From positions 22,444,001-22,508,000 of the forward strand of contig OZ059897.1 in assembly GCA_964057225.1 (NCBI GenBank): a DNA stretch of 64,000 nt, written 5' to 3'. Origin of the DNA: Auanema rhodensis (lineage: Eukaryota > Nematoda > Chromadorea > Rhabditida > Rhabditidae). Positions 24,995-39,954 of this stretch are shown here, in pieces (positions within the stretch are counted from its first letter, which is position 1; the number at the start of each line of letters is the position of its first letter). The position numbers and the translations under genes are program-made. The notes under the pieces were generated by a model. The model searched no databases and was not told the origin of the DNA. It worked only from the letters and a program-made list of their open reading frames with translations.

Positions 24995-27106
24995 CAATAT
25001 CAATAAAAATTTGTTTTTAGACTAATATGGACATGGGGAATCTAGTTTTGAAAACCGCATCTCTTTATCTTTCACGTGAAGCGAGTTACATACCAAGTGC
25101 ACATCACGTGTACATTTAATTAGCATAAATTAAAGTTCACGTAAATTTCAAAGTCATGGTTACCATGAAGCAATATCAATAAAAATTTGTTTTTAGACTA
25201 ATATGACCATGGGGAATCTAATTTTGAAAACCGCATCTCTTTATCTTTCACGTGAAGCGAGTTACATACCAAGTGCACATCACGTGTACATTTAATTAGC
25301 ATAAATTAAAGTTCACGTAAATTTCAAAGTCATGGTTACCATGAACCAATATCAATAAAAATTTGTTTTTAGACTAATATGGACATGGGGAATCTAATTT
25401 TGAAAACCGCATCTCTTTATCTTTCACGTGAAGCGAGTTACATACCAAGTGCACATCACGTGTACATTTAATTAGCATAAATTAAAGTTCACGTAAATTT
25501 CAAAGTCATGGTTACCATGAACCAATATCAATAAAAATTTGTTTTTAGACTAATATGGACATGGGGAATCTAATTTTGAAAACCGCATCTCTTTATCTTT
25601 CACGTGAAGCGAGTTACATACCAAGTGCACATCACGTGTACATTTAATAAGCATAAATTAAAGTTCACGTAAATTTCAAAGTCATGGTTACCATGAACCA
25701 ATATCAATAAAAATTTGTTTTTAGACTAATATGGACATGGGGAATCTAATTTTGAAAACCGCATCTCTTTATCTTTCACGTGAAGCGAGTTACATACCAA
25801 GTGCACATCACGTGTACATTTAATTAGCATAAATTAAAGTTCACGTAAATTTCAAAGTCATGGTTACCATGAACCAATATCACGAAAAATTTGTTTTTAG
25901 ACTAATATGGACATGGGGAATCTAATTTTGAGAACCGCATCTCTTTATCTTTCACGTGAAGCGAGTTACATACCAAGTGCACATCACGTGTACATTTAAT
26001 TAGCATAAATTAAAGTTCACGTAAATTTCAAAGTCATGGTTACCATGCACCAATATCAATAAAAATTTGTTTTTAGACTAATATGGACATGGGGAATCTA
26101 ATTTTGAAAACCGCATCTCTTTATCTTTCACGTGAAGCGAGTTACATACCAAGTGCACATCACGTGTACATTTAATTAGCATAAATTAAAGTTCACGTAA
26201 ACTTCAAAGTCATGGTTACCATGAACCAATATCAATAAAAATTTGTTTATAGACTAATATGGACATGGGGAATCTAATTTTGAAAACCGCATCTCTTTAT
26301 CTTTCACGTGAAGCGAGTTACATACCAAGTGCACATCACGTGTACATTTAATTAGCATAAATTAAAGTTCACGTAAATTTCAAAGTCATGGTTACCATGA
26401 ACCAATATCAATAAAAATTTGTTTTTAGACTAATATGGACATGGGGAATCTAATTTTGAAAACCGCATCTCTTTATCTTTCACGTGAAGCGAGTTACATA
26501 CCAAGTGCACATCACGTGTACATTTAATTAGCATAAATTAAAGTTCACGTAAATTTCAAAGTCATGGTTACCATGAACCAATATCAATAAAAATTTGTTT
26601 TTAGACTAATATGGACATGGGGAATCTAATTTTGAAAACCGCATCTCTTTATCTTTCACGTGAAGCGAGTTACATACCAAGTGCACATCACGTGTACATT
26701 TAATTAGCATAAATTAAAGTTCACGTAAATTTCAAAGTCATGGTTACCATGCACCAATATCAATAAAAATTTGTTTTTAGACTAATATGGACATGGGGAA
26801 TCTAATTTTGAAAACTGCATCTCTTTATCTTTCACGTGAAGCGAGTTACATACCAAGTGCACATCACGTGTACATTTAATTAGCATAAATTAAAGTTCAC
26901 GTAAACTTCAAAGTCATGGTTACCATGAACCAATATCAATAAAAATTTGTTTATAGACTAATATGGACATGGGGAATCTAATTTTGAAAACCGCATCTCT
27001 TTATCTTTCACGTGAAGCGAGTTACATACCAAGTGCACATCACGTGTACATTTAATCAGCATAAATTAAAGTTTACGTAAATTTCAAAGTCATGGTTACC
27101 ATGAAC
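24995..27106 (+). repeat. Third, reduced copy of the CACG/GTTTATAG cassette
   Basis: Units n = 142-153 run G51/GAAG; A36C37; three plain; C9G10+G58/GCAC; C152; A23; plain; plain/GCAC; T62+C152; A23. Compared with the 23-monomer repeat this copy lacks the three-unit insertion and both G3 units, and its nested repeat has a four-unit rather than five-unit offset. Private variants include A127 in the unit at 25523, and C127 and T144 in the unit at 26931. Confidence 0.7.
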
Positions 27107-28690
27107 CAATATCAATAAAAATTTGTTTTTAGACTAATATGGACATGGGGAATCTAATTTTAAAAACCGCATCTCTTTATCTTTCACGTGAAGCGAGTTA
27201 CATACCAAGTGCACATCACGTGTACATTTAATTAGCATAAATTAAAGTTCACGTAAACTTCAAAGTCATGGTTACCATGAAGCAATATCAATAAAAATTT
27301 GTTTTTAGACTAATATGGACATGGGGAATCTAATTTTGAAAACCGCATCTCTTTATCTTTCACGTGAAGCGAGTTACATACCAAGTGCACATCACGTGTA
27401 CATTTAATTAGCATAAATTAAAGTTCACGTAAATTTCAAAGTCATGGTTACCATGAAGCAATATCAATAAAAATTTGTTTTTAGACTAATATGGACATGG
27501 GGAATCTAATTTTGAAAACCGCATCTCTTTATCTTTCACGTGAAGCGAGTTACATACCAAGTGCACATCACGTGTACATTTAATTAGCATAAATTAAAGT
27601 TCACGTAAATTTCAAAGTCATGGTTACCATGAAGCAATATCAATAAAAATTTGTTTTTAGACTAATATGGACATGGGGAATCTAATTTTGAAAACCGCAT
27701 CTCTTTATCTTTCACGTGAAGCGAGTTACATACCAAGTGCACATCACGTGTACATTTAATTAGCATAAATTAAAGTTCACGTAAATTTCAAAGTCATGGT
27801 TACCATGCACCAATATCAATAAAAATTTGTTTTTAGACTAATATGGACATGGGAAATCTAATTTTGAAAACCGCATCTCTTTATCTTTCACGTGAAGCGA
27901 GTTACATACCAAGTGCACATCACGTGTACATTTAATTAGCATAAATTAAAGTTCACGTAAATTTCAAAGTCATGGTTACCATGAACCAATATCAATAAAA
28001 ATTTGTTTTTAGACTAATATGGACATGGGGAATCTAATTTTGAAAACCGCATCTCTTTATCTTTCACGTGAAGCGAGTTACATACCAAATGCACATCACG
28101 TGTACATTTAATTAGCATAAATTAAAGTTCACGTAAATTTCAAAGTCATGGTTACCATGAAGTAATATCAATAAAAATTTGTTTTTAGACTAATATGGAC
28201 ATGGGGAATCTAATTTTGAAAACCGAATCTTTTTATATTTCACGTGAAGCGAGTTACATACCAAGTGCACATCACGTGTACATTTAATTAGCATAAATTA
28301 AAGTTCACGTAAATTTCAAAGTCATGGTTACCATGAACCAATATCAATAAAAATTTGTTTTTAGACTAATATGGACATGGGGAATCTAATTTTGAAAACC
28401 GCATCTCTTTATCTTTCACGTGAAGCGAGTTACATACCAAGTGCACATCACGTGTACATTTAATTAGCATAAATTAAAGTTCACGTAAATTTCAAAGTCA
28501 TGGTTACCATGCACCAATATCAATAAAAATTTGTTTTTAGACTAATATGGACATGGGGAATCTAATTTTGAAAACCGCATCTCTTTATCTTTCACGTGAA
28601 GCGAGTTACATACCAAGTGCACATCACGTGTACATTTAATTAGCATAAATTAAAGTTCACGTAAATTTCAAAGTCATGGTTACCATGAAC
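27107..28690 (+). repeat. Transition zone between left and middle domains
   Basis: Nine units carry few shared markers. The last A44 unit of the window is at 27811, and the last A41+A54 unit is further left at 24819. Three consecutive GAAG-ending units lie at 27107-27634. The unit at 28163 is among the most diverged in the window, with changes at unit positions 1, 64, 69 and 75. GCAC-ending units become common from here on. Confidence 0.55.
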
Positions 28691-31600
28691 CAATATCAAT
28701 AAAAATTTGTTTTTAGACTAATATGGACATGGGGAATCTAATTTTGAAAACTGCATCTCTTTATCTTTCACGTGAAGCGAGTTACATACCAAGTGCACAT
28801 CACGTGTACATTTAATTAGCATAAATTAAAGTTCACGTAAATTTCAAAGTCATGGTTACCATGAACCAATATCAATAAAAATTTGTTTTTAGACTAATAT
28901 GGACATGGGGAATCTAATTTTGAAAACCGCATCTCTTTATCTTTCACGTGAAGCGAGTTACATACCAAGTGCACATCACGTGTACATTTAATTAGCATAA
29001 ATTAAAGTTCACGTAAATTTCAAAGTCATGGTTACCATGAACCAATATCAATAAAAATTTGTTTTTAGACTAATATGGACATGGGGAATCTAATTTTGAA
29101 AACCGCATTTCTTTATCTTTCACGTGAAGCGAGTTACATACCAAGTGCACATCACGTGTACATTTAATTAGCATAAATTAAAGTTCACGTAAATTTCAAA
29201 GTCATGGTTACCATGCACCAATATCAATAAAAATTTGTTTTTAGACTAATATGGACATGGGGAATCTAATTTTGAAAACCGCATCTCTTTATCTTTCACG
29301 TGAAGCGAGTTACATACCAAGTGCACATCACGTGTACATTTAATTAGCATAAATTAAAGTTCACGTAAATTTCAAAGTCATGGTTACCATGAACCAATAT
29401 CAATAAAAATTTGTTTTTAGACTAATATGGACATGGGGAATCTAATTTTGAAAACCGCATTTCTTTATCTTTCACGTGAAGCGAGTTACATACCAAGTGC
29501 ACATCACGTGTACATTTAATTAGCATAAATTAAAGTTCACGTAAATTTCAAAGTCATGGTTACCATGCACCAATATCAATAAAAATTTGTTTTTAGACTA
29601 ATATGGACATGGGGAATCTAATTTTGAAAACCGCATCTCTTTATCTTTCACGTGAAGCGAGTTACATACCAAGTGCACATCACGTGTACATTTAATTAGC
29701 ATAAATTAAAGTTCACGTAAATTTCAAAGTCATGGTTACCATGAACCAATATCAATAAAAATTTGTTTTTAGACTAATATGGACATGGGGAATCTAATTT
29801 TGAAAACCGCATCTCTTTATCTTTCACGTGAAGCGAGTTACATACCAAGTGCACATCACGTGTACATTTAATTAGCATAAATTAAAGTTCACGTAAACTT
29901 CAAAGTCATGATTACCATGAAGCAATATCAATAAAAATTTGTTTTTAGACTAATATGGACATGGGGAATCTAATTTTGAAAACCGCATCTCTTCATCTTT
30001 CACGTGAAGCGAGTTACATACCAAGTGCACATCACGTGTACATTTAATTAGCATAAATTAAAGTTCACGTAAATTTCAAAGTCATGGTTACCATGAACCA
30101 ATATCAATAAAAATTTGTTTTTAGACTAATATGGACATGGGGAATCTAATTTTGAAAACCGCATCTCTTTATCTTTCACGTGAAGCGAGTTACATACCAA
30201 GTGCACATCACGTGTACATTTAATTAGCATAAATTAAAGTTCACGTTAATTTCAAAGTCATGGTTACCATGCACCAATATCAATAAAAATTTGTTTTTAG
30301 ACTAATATGGACATGGGGAATCTAATTTTGAAAACCGCATCTCTTTATCTTTCACGTGAAGCGAGTTACATACCAAGTGCACATCACGTGTACATTTAAT
30401 TAACATAAATTAAAGTTCACGTAAATTTCAAAGTCATGGTTACCATGAACTAATATCAATAAAAATTTGTTTTTAGACTAATATGGACATGGGGAATCTA
30501 ATTTTGAAAACCGCATCTCTTTATCTTTCACGTGAAGCGAGTTACATACCAAGTGCACATCACGTGTACATTTAATTAGCATAAATTAAAGTTCACGTAA
30601 ATTTCAAAGTCATGGTTACCATGAACCAATATCAATAAAAATTTGTTTTTAGACTAATATGGACATGGGGAATCTAATTTTGAAAACCGCATTTCTTTAT
30701 CTTTCACGTGAAGCGAGTTACATACCAAGTGCACATCACGTGTACATTTAATTAGCATAAATTAAAGTTCACGTAAATTTCAAAGTCATGGTTACCATGA
30801 ACCAATATCAATAAAAATTTGTTTTTAGACTAATATGGACATGGGGAATCTAATTTTGAAAACTGCATCTCTTTATCTTTCACGTGAAGCGAGTTACATA
30901 CCAAGTGCACATCACGTGTACATTTAATTAGCATAAATTAAAGTTCACGTAAATTTCAAAGTCATGGTTACCATGAACCAATATCAATAAAAATTTGTTT
31001 TTAGACTAATATGGACATGGGGAATCTAATTTTGAAAACCGCATCTCTTTATCTTTCACGTGAAGCGAGTTACATACCAAGTGCACATCACGTGTACATT
31101 TAATTAGCATAAATTAAAGTTCACGTAAATTTCAAAGTCATGGTTACCATGAACCAATATCAATAAAAATTTGTTTTTAGACTAATATGGACATGGGGAA
31201 TCTAATTTTGAAAACCGCATTTCTTTATCTTTCACGTGAAGCGAGTTACATACCAAGTGCACATCACGTGTACATTTAATTAGCATAAATTAAAGTTCAC
31301 GTAAATTTCAAAGTCATGGTTACCATGCACCAATATCAATAAAAATTTGTTTTTAGACTAATATGGACATGGGGAATCTAATTTTGAAAACCGCATCTCT
31401 TTATCTTTCACGTGAAGCGAGTTACATACCAAGTGCACATCACGTGTACATTTAATTAGCATAAATTAAAGTTCACGTAAATTTCAAAGTCATGGTTACC
31501 ATGAACCAATATCAATAAAAATTTGTTTTTAGACTAATATGGACATGGGGAATCTAATTTTGAAAACCGCATTTCTTTATCTTTCACGTGAAGCGAGTTA

Positions 31601-32562
31601 CATACCAAGTGCACATCACGTGTACATTTAATTAGCATAAATTAAAGTTCACGTAAATTTCAAAGTCATGGTTACCATGCACCAATATCAATAAAAATTT
31701 GTTTTTAGACTAATATGGACATGGGGAATCTAATTTTGAAAACCGCATCTCTTTATCTTTCACGTGAAGCGAGTTACATACCAAGTGCACATCACGTGTA
31801 CATTTAATTAGCATAAATTAAAGTTCACGTAAATTTCAAAGTCATGGTTACCATGAACCAATATCAATAAAAATTTGTTTTTAGACTAATATGGACATGG
31901 GGAATCTAATTTTGAAAACCGCATCTCTTTATCTTTCACGTGAAGCGAGTTACATACCAAGTGCACATCACGTGTACATTTAATTAGCATAAATTAAAGT
32001 TCACGTAAACTTCAAAGTCATGATTACCATGAAGCAATATCAATAAAAATTTGTTTTTAGACTAATATGGACATGGGGAATCTAATTTTGAAAACCGCAT
32101 CTCTTCATCTTTCACGTGAAGCGAGTTACATACCAAGTGCACATCACGTGTACATTTAATTAGCATAAATTAAAGTTCACGTAAATTTCAAAGTCATGGT
32201 TACCATGAACCAATATCAATAAAAATTTGTTTTTAGACTAATATGGACATGGGGAATCTAATTTTGAAAACCGCATCTCTTTATCTTTCACGTGAAGCGA
32301 GTTACATACCAAGTGCACATCACGTGTACATTTAATTAGCATAAATTAAAGTTCACGTTAATTTCAAAGTCATGGTTACCATGCACCAATATCAATAAAA
32401 ATTTGTTTTTAGACTAATATGGACATGGGGAATCTAATTTTGAAAACCGCATCTCTTTATCTTTCACGTGAAGCGAGTTACATACCAAGTGCACATCACG
32501 TGTACATTTAATTAACATAAATTAAAGTTCACGTAAATTTCAAAGTCATGGTTACCATGAAC
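28691..32562 (+). repeat. 12-monomer repeat, two copies (2,112-bp period)
   Basis: Units n = 163-172 and n = 175-184 share ten ordered markers: T62; plain; T67/GCAC; plain; T67/GCAC; plain; C152+A165/GAAG; C72; T149/GCAC; A129 with TAATATC following. The two units between them are a plain one (30451) and a T67 one (30627). After 32562 the copies diverge, but a T62 unit returns in register at 32915. T67 (GCATTTC) and T149 are, as far as I read, confined to this block. Confidence 0.85.
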
Positions 32563-33794
32563 TAATATCAATAAAAATTTGTTTTTAGACTAATATGGAC
32601 ATGGGGAATCTAATTTTGAAAACCGCATCTCTTTATCTTTCACGTGAAGCGAGTTACATACCAAGTGCACATCACGTGTACATTTAATTAGCATAAATTA
32701 AAGTTCTCGTAAATTTCAAAGTCATGGTTACCATGAAGCAATATCAATAAAAATTTGTTTTTAGACTAATATGGACATGGGGAATCTAATTTTGAAAACC
32801 GCATCTCTTTATCTTTCACGTGAAGCGAGTTACATACCAAGTGCACATCACGTGTACATTTAATTAGCATAAATTAAAGTTCACGTAAATTTCAAAGTCA
32901 TGGTTACCATGAACCAATATCAATAAAAATTTGTTTTTAGACTAATATGGACATGGGGAATCTAATTTTGAAAACTGCATCTCTTTATCTTTCACGTGAA
33001 GCGAGTTACATACCAAGTGCACATCACGTGTACATTTAATTAGCATAAATTAAAGTTCACGTAAATTTCAAAGTCATGGTTACCATGAAGCAATATCAAT
33101 AAAAATTTGTTTTTAGACTAATATGGACATGGGGAATCTAATTTTGAAAACCGCATCTCTTTATCTTTCACGTGAAGCGAGTTACATACCGAGTGCACAT
33201 CACGTGTACATTTAATTAGCATAAATTAAAGTTCACGTAAATTTCAAAGTCATGGTTACCATGAACCAATATCAATAAAAATTTGTTTTTAGACTAATAT
33301 GGACATGGGGAATCTAATTTTGAAAACCGCATCTCTTTATCTTTCACGTGAAGCGAGTTACATACCAAGTGCACATCACGTGTACATTTAATTAGCATAA
33401 ATTAAAGTTCACGTAAATTTCAAAGTCATGGTTACCATGAACCAATATCAATAAAAATTTGTTTTTAGACTAATATGGACATGGGGAATCTAATTTTGAA
33501 AACCGCATCTCTTTATCTTTCACGTGAAGCGAGTTACATACCAAGTGCACATCACGTGTACATTTAATTAGCATAAATTAAAGTTCACGTAAACTTCAAA
33601 GTCATGGTTACCATGAAGCAATATCAATAAAAATTTGTTTTTAGACTAATATGGACATGGGGAATCTAATTTTGAAAACCGCATCTCTTTATCTTTCACG
33701 TGAAGCGAGTTACATACCAAGTGCACATCACGTGTACATTTAATTAGCATAAATTAAAGTTCACGTAAATTTCAAAGTCATGGTTACCATGAAC

Positions 33795-36258
33795 CAATAT
33801 CAATAAAAATTTGTTTTTAGACTAATATGGACATGGGGAATCTAATTTTGTAAACCGCATCTCTTTATCTTTCACGTGAAGCGAGTTACATACCAAGTGC
33901 ACATCACGTGTACATTTAATTAGCATAAATTAAAGTTCACGTAAATTTCAAAGTCATGGTTACCATGCACCAATATCAATAAAAATTTGTTTTTAGACTA
34001 ATATGGACATGGGGAATCTAATTTTGAAAACCGCATCTCTTTATCTTTCACGTGAAGCGAGTTACATACCAAGTGCACATCACGTGTACATTTAATTAGC
34101 ATAAATTAAAGTTCACGTAAATTTCAAAGTCATGGTTACCATGAACCAATATCAATAAAAATTTGTTTTTAGACTAACATGGACATGGGGAATCTAATTT
34201 TGAAAACCGCATCTCTTTATCTTTCACATGAAGCGAGTTACATACCAAGTGCACATCACGTGTACATTTAATTAGCATAAATTAAAGTTCACGTAAATTT
34301 CAAAGTCATGGTTACCATGAAGCAATATCAATAAAAATTTGTTTTTAGACTAATATGGACATGGGGAATCTAATTTTGAAAACCGCATCTTTTTATCTTT
34401 CACGTGAAGCGAGTTACATACCAAGTGCACATCACGTGTACATTTAATTAGCATAAATTAAAGTTCACGTAAATTTCAAAGTCATGGTTACCATGAACCA
34501 ATATCAATAAAAATTTGTTTTTAGACTAATATGGACATGGGGAATCTAATTTTGAAAACCGCATCTCTTTATCTTTCACGTGAAGCGAGTTACATACCAA
34601 GTGCACATCACGTGTACATTTAATTAGCATAAATTAAAGTTCACGTAAATTTCAAAGTCATGGTTACCATGCACCAATATCAATAAAAATTTGTTTTTAG
34701 ACTAATATGGACATGGGGAATCTAATTTTGAAAACCGCATCTCTTTATCTTTCACGTGAAGCGAGTTACATACCTAGTGCACATCACGTGTACATTTAAT
34801 TAGCATAAATTAAAGTTCACGTAAATTTCAAAGTCATGGTTACCATGCACCAATATCAATAAAAGGTTGTTTTTAGACTAATATGGACATGGGGAATCTA
34901 ATTTTGAAAACCGCATCTCTTTATCTTTCACGTGAAGCGAGTTACATACCAAGTGCACATCACGTGTACATTTAATTAGCATAAATTAAAGTTCACGTAA
35001 ATTTCAAAGTCATGGTTACCATGAACCAATATCAATAAAAATTTGTTTTTAGACTAATATGGACATGGGGAATCTAATTTTGTAAACCGCATCTCTTTAT
35101 CTTTCACGTGAAGCGAGTTACATACCAAGTGCACATCACGTGTACATTTAATTAGCATAAATTAAAGTTCACGTAAATTTCAAAGTCATGGTTACCATGC
35201 ACCAATATCAATAAAAATTTGTTTTTAGACTAATATGGACATGGGGAATCTAATTTTGAAAACCGCATCTCTTTATCTTTCACGTGAAGCGAGTTACATA
35301 CCAAGTGCACATCACGTGTACATTTAATTAGCATAAATAAAAGTTCACGTAAATTTCAAAGTCATGGTTACCATGAACCAATATCAATAAAAATTTGTTT
35401 TTAGACTAACATGGACATGGGGAATCTAATTTTGAAAACCGCATCTCTTTATCTTTCACGTGAAGCGAGTTACATACCAAGTGCACATCACGTGTACATT
35501 TAATTAGCATAAATTAAAGTTCACGTAAATTTCAAAGTCATGGTTACCATGAACCAATATCAATAAAAATTTGTTTTTAGACTAATATGGACATGGGGAA
35601 TCTAATTTTGAAAACCGCATCTTTTTATCTTTCACGTGAAGCGAGTTACATACCAAGTGCACATCACGTGTACATTTAATTAGCATAAATTAAAGTTCAC
35701 GTAAATTTCAAAGTCATGGTTACCATGAACCAATATCAATAAAAATTTGTTTTTAGACTAATATGGACATGAGGAATCTAATTTTGAAAACCGCATCTCT
35801 TTATCTTTCACGTGAAGCGAGTTACATACCAAGTGCACATCACGTGTACATTTAATTAGCATAAATTAAAGTTCACGTAAATTTCAAAGTCATGGTTACC
35901 ATGCACCAATATCAATAAAAATTTGTTTTTAGACTAATATGGACATGGGGAATCTAATTTTGAAAACCGCATCTCTTTATCTTTCACGTGAAGCGAGTTA
36001 CATACCTAGTGCACATCACGTGTACATTTAATTAGCATAAATTAAAGTTCACGTAAATTTCAAAGTCATGGTTACCATGCACCAATATCAATAAAAATTT
36101 GTTTTTAGACTAATATGGACATGGGGAATCTAATTTTGAAAACCGCATCTCTTTATCTTTCACGTGAAGCGAGTTACATACCAAGTGCACATCACGTGTA
36201 CATTTAATTAGCATAAATTAAAGTTCACGTAAATTTCAAAGTCATGGTTACCATGAAC
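33795..36258 (+). repeat. 7-monomer repeat, two copies (1,232-bp period)
   Basis: Units n = 192-198 and n = 199-205 share T57 (TTTTGTAAACC)/GCAC; GAAC end; C33 (AACATGG); T69; GCAC end; T101 (CCTAGTG)/GCAC; GAAC end. Differences show later mutation: A82 (CACATG) only in the first copy; a T-to-A change at unit 137 in the unit at 35203; GG at unit 15-16 in the unit at 34851; A42 in the unit at 35731. Confidence 0.8.
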
Positions 36259-36434
36259 CAATATCAATAAAAATTTGTTTTTAGACTAATATGGACATGG
36301 GGAATCTAATTTTGAAAACCGCATCTCTTTATCTTTCACATGAAGCGAGTTACATACCAAGTGCACATCACGTGTACATTTAATTAGCATAAATTAAAGT
36401 TCACGTAAATTTCAAAGTCATGGTTACCATGAAG

Positions 36435-39400
36435 CAATATCAATAAAAATTTGTTTTTAGACTAATATGGACATGGGGAATCTAATTTTGAAAACCGCAT
36501 CTTTTTATCTTTCACGTGAAGCGAGTTACATACCAAGTGCACATCACGTGTACATTTAATTAGCATAAATTAAAGTTCACGTAAATTTCAAAGTCATGGT
36601 TACCATGCACCAATATCAATAAAAATTTGTTTTTAGACTAATATGGACATGGGGAATCTAATTCTGAAAACCGCATCTCTTCATCTTTCACGTGAAGCGA
36701 GTTACATACCAAGTGCACATCACGTGTACATTTAATTAGCATAAATTAAAGTTCACGTAAATTTCAAAGTCATGGTTACCATGCACCAATATCAATAAAA
36801 ATTTGTTTTTAGACTAATATGGACATGGGGAATCTAATTTTGAAAACCGCATCTCTTTATCTTTCACGTGAAGCGAGTTACATACCAAATGCACATCACG
36901 TGTACATTTAATTAGCATAAATTAAAGTTCACGTAAATTTCAAAGTCATGGTTACCATGAACCAATATCAATAAAAATTTGTTTTTAGACTAATATGGAC
37001 ATGGGGAATCTAATTTTGAAAACCGCATCTCTTTATCTTTCACGTGAAGCGAGTTACATACCAAGTGCACATCACGTGTACATTTAATTAGCATAAATTA
37101 AAGTTCACGTAAATTTCAAAGTCATGGTTACCATGCACCAATATCAATAAAAATTTGTTTTTAGACTAATATGGACATGGGGAATCTAATTTTGAAAACC
37201 GCATCTCTTTATCTTTCACGTGAAGCGAGTTACATACCAAGTGCACATCACGTGTACATTTAATTAGCATAAATTAAAGTTCACGTAAATTTCAAAGTCA
37301 TGGTTACCATGAACCAATATCAATAAAAATTTGTTTTTAGACTAATATGGACATGGGGAATCTAATTTTGAAAACCGCATCTCTTTATCTTTCACGTGAA
37401 GCGAGTTACATACCAAGTGCACATCACGTGTACATTTAATTAGCATAAATTAAAGTTCACGTAAATTTCAAAGTCATGGTTACCATGCACCAATATCAAT
37501 AAAAATTTGTTTTTAGACTAATATGGACATGGGGAATCTAATTTTGAAAACCGCATCTCTTTATCTTTCACGTGAAGCGAGTTACATACCAAGTGCACAT
37601 CACGTGTACATTTAATTAGCATAAATTAAAGTTCACGTAAATTTCAAAGTCATGGTTACCATGAACCAATATCAATAAAAATTTGTTTTTAGACTAATAT
37701 GGACATGGGGAATCTAATATTGAAAACCGCATCTCTTTATCTTTCACGTGAAGCGAGTTACATACCAAGTGCACATCACGTGTACATTTAATTAGCATAA
37801 ATTAAAGTTCACGTAAAATTCAAAGTCATGGTTACCATGCACCAATATCAATAAAAATTTGTTTTTAGACTAATATGGACATGGGGAATCTAATTTTGAA
37901 AACCGCATCTCTTTATCTTTCACGTGAAGCGAGTTACATAACAAGTGCACATCACGTGTACATTTAATTAGCATAAATTAAAGTTCACGTAAATTTCAAA
38001 GTCATGGTTACCATGAAGCAATATCAATAAAAATTTGTTTTTAGACTAATATGGACATGGGGAATCTAATTTTGAAAACCGCATCTTTTTATCTTTCACG
38101 TGAAGCGAGTTACATACCAAGTGCACATCACGTGTACATTTAATTAGCATAAATTAAAGTTCACGTAAATTTCAAAGTCATGGTTACCATGCACCAATAT
38201 CAATAAAAATTTGTTTTTAGACTAATATGGACATGGGGAATCTAATTCTGAAAACCGCATCTCTTCATCTTTCACGTGAAGCGAGTTACATACCAAGTGC
38301 ACATCACGTGTACATTTAATTAGCATAAATTAAAGTTCACGTAAATTTCAAAGTCATGGTTACCATGCACCAATATCAATAAAAATTTGTTTTTAGACTA
38401 ATATGGACATGGGGAATCTAATTTTGAAAACCGCATCTCTTTATCTTTCACGTGAAGCGAGTTACATACCAAATGCACATCACGTGTACATTTAATTAGC
38501 ATAAATTAAAGTTCACGTAAATTTCAAAGTCATGGTTACCATGAACCAATATCAATAAAAATTTGTTTTTAGACTAATATGGACATGGGGAATCTAATTT
38601 TGAAAACCGCATCTCTTTATCTTTCACGTGAAGCGAGTTACATACCAAGTGCACATCACGTGTACATTTAATTAGCATAAATTAAAGTTCACGTAAATTT
38701 CAAAGTCATGGTTACCATGCACCAATATCAATAAAAATTTGTTTTTAGACTAATATGGACATGGGGAATCTAATTTTGAAAACCGCATCTCTTTATCTTT
38801 CACGTGAAGCGAGTTACATACCAAGTGCACATCACGTGTACATTTAATTAGCATAAATTAAAGTTCACGTAAATTTCAAAGTCATGGTTACCATGAACCA
38901 ATATCAATAAAAATTTGTTTTTAGACTAATATGGACATGGGGAATCTAATATTGAAAACCGCATCTCTTTATCTTTCACGTGAAGCGAGTTACATACCAA
39001 GTGCACATCACGTGTACATTTAATTAGCATAAATTAAAGTTCACGTAAAATTCAAAGTCATGGTTACCATGCACCAATATCAATAAAAATTTGTTTTTAG
39101 ACTAATATGGACATGGGGAATCTAATTTTGAAAACCGCATCTCTTTATCTTTCACGTGAAGCGAGTTACATACCAAGTGCACATCACGTGTACATTTAAT
39201 TAGCATAAATTAAAGTTCACGTAAATTTCAAAGTCATGGTTACCATGAAGCAATATCAATAAAAATTTGTTTTTAGACTAATATGGACATGGGGAATCTA
39301 ATTTTGAAAACCGCATCTCTTTATCTTTCACGTGAAGCGAGTTACATACCAAGTGCACATCACGTGTACATTTAATTAGCATAAATTAAAGTTCACGTAA

Positions 39401-39778
39401 ATTTCAAAGTCATGGTTACCATGAACCAATATCAATAAAAATTTGTTTTAAGACTAATATGGACATGGGGAATCTAATTTTGAAAACCGCATCTCTTTAT
39501 CTTTCACGTGAAGCGAGTTACATACCAAGTGCACATCACGTGTACATTTAATTAGCATAAATTAAAGTTCACGTAAATTTCAAAGTCATGGTTACCATGA
39601 ACCAATATCAATAAAAATTTGTTTTTAGACTAATATGGACATGGGGAATCTAATTTTGAAAACCGCATCTTTTTATCTTTCACGTGAAGCGAGTTACATA
39701 CCAAGTGCACATCACGTGTACATTTAATTAGCATAAATTAAAGTTCACGTAAATTTCAAAGTCATGGTTACCATGCAC
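36435..39778 (+). repeat. 9-monomer repeat, two variant copies
   Basis: Units n = 207-215 start T69/GCAC; C54+C72/GCAC; A103 (CCAAATG)/GAAC; then two GCAC/GAAC dimers; A53+A152/GCAC; GAAG end. Units n = 216-224 repeat this with only one dimer and then gain two units (39251, 39427; the latter has A24, GTTTTAAG). A third copy starts at 39603 and breaks off in the hybrid unit at 39779. Dimer number variation (352 bp) inside a conserved frame is a local expansion or contraction. Confidence 0.8.
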
Positions 39779-39954
39779 CAATATCAATAAAAATTTGTTT
39801 TTAGACTAATATGGACATGGGGAATCTAATTCTGAAAACCGCATCTCTTCATCTTTCACGTGAAGCGAGTTACATACCAAATGCACATCACGTGTACATT
39901 TAATTAGCATAAATTAAAGTTCACGTAAATTTCAAAGTCATGGTTACCATGAAG
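39779..39954 (+). repeat. Hybrid monomer (C54+C72 type joined to A103 type)
   Basis: In both earlier copies C54+C72 and A103 lie in adjacent monomers (36611 and 36787; 38195 and 38371). Here they are in one unit. An exchange between unit positions 72 and 103 that removed one monomer explains it. The unit ends GAAG and is followed by a unit with A147 (CACATAAAT), unlike either parental neighbour, so further events took place nearby. Confidence 0.6.
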
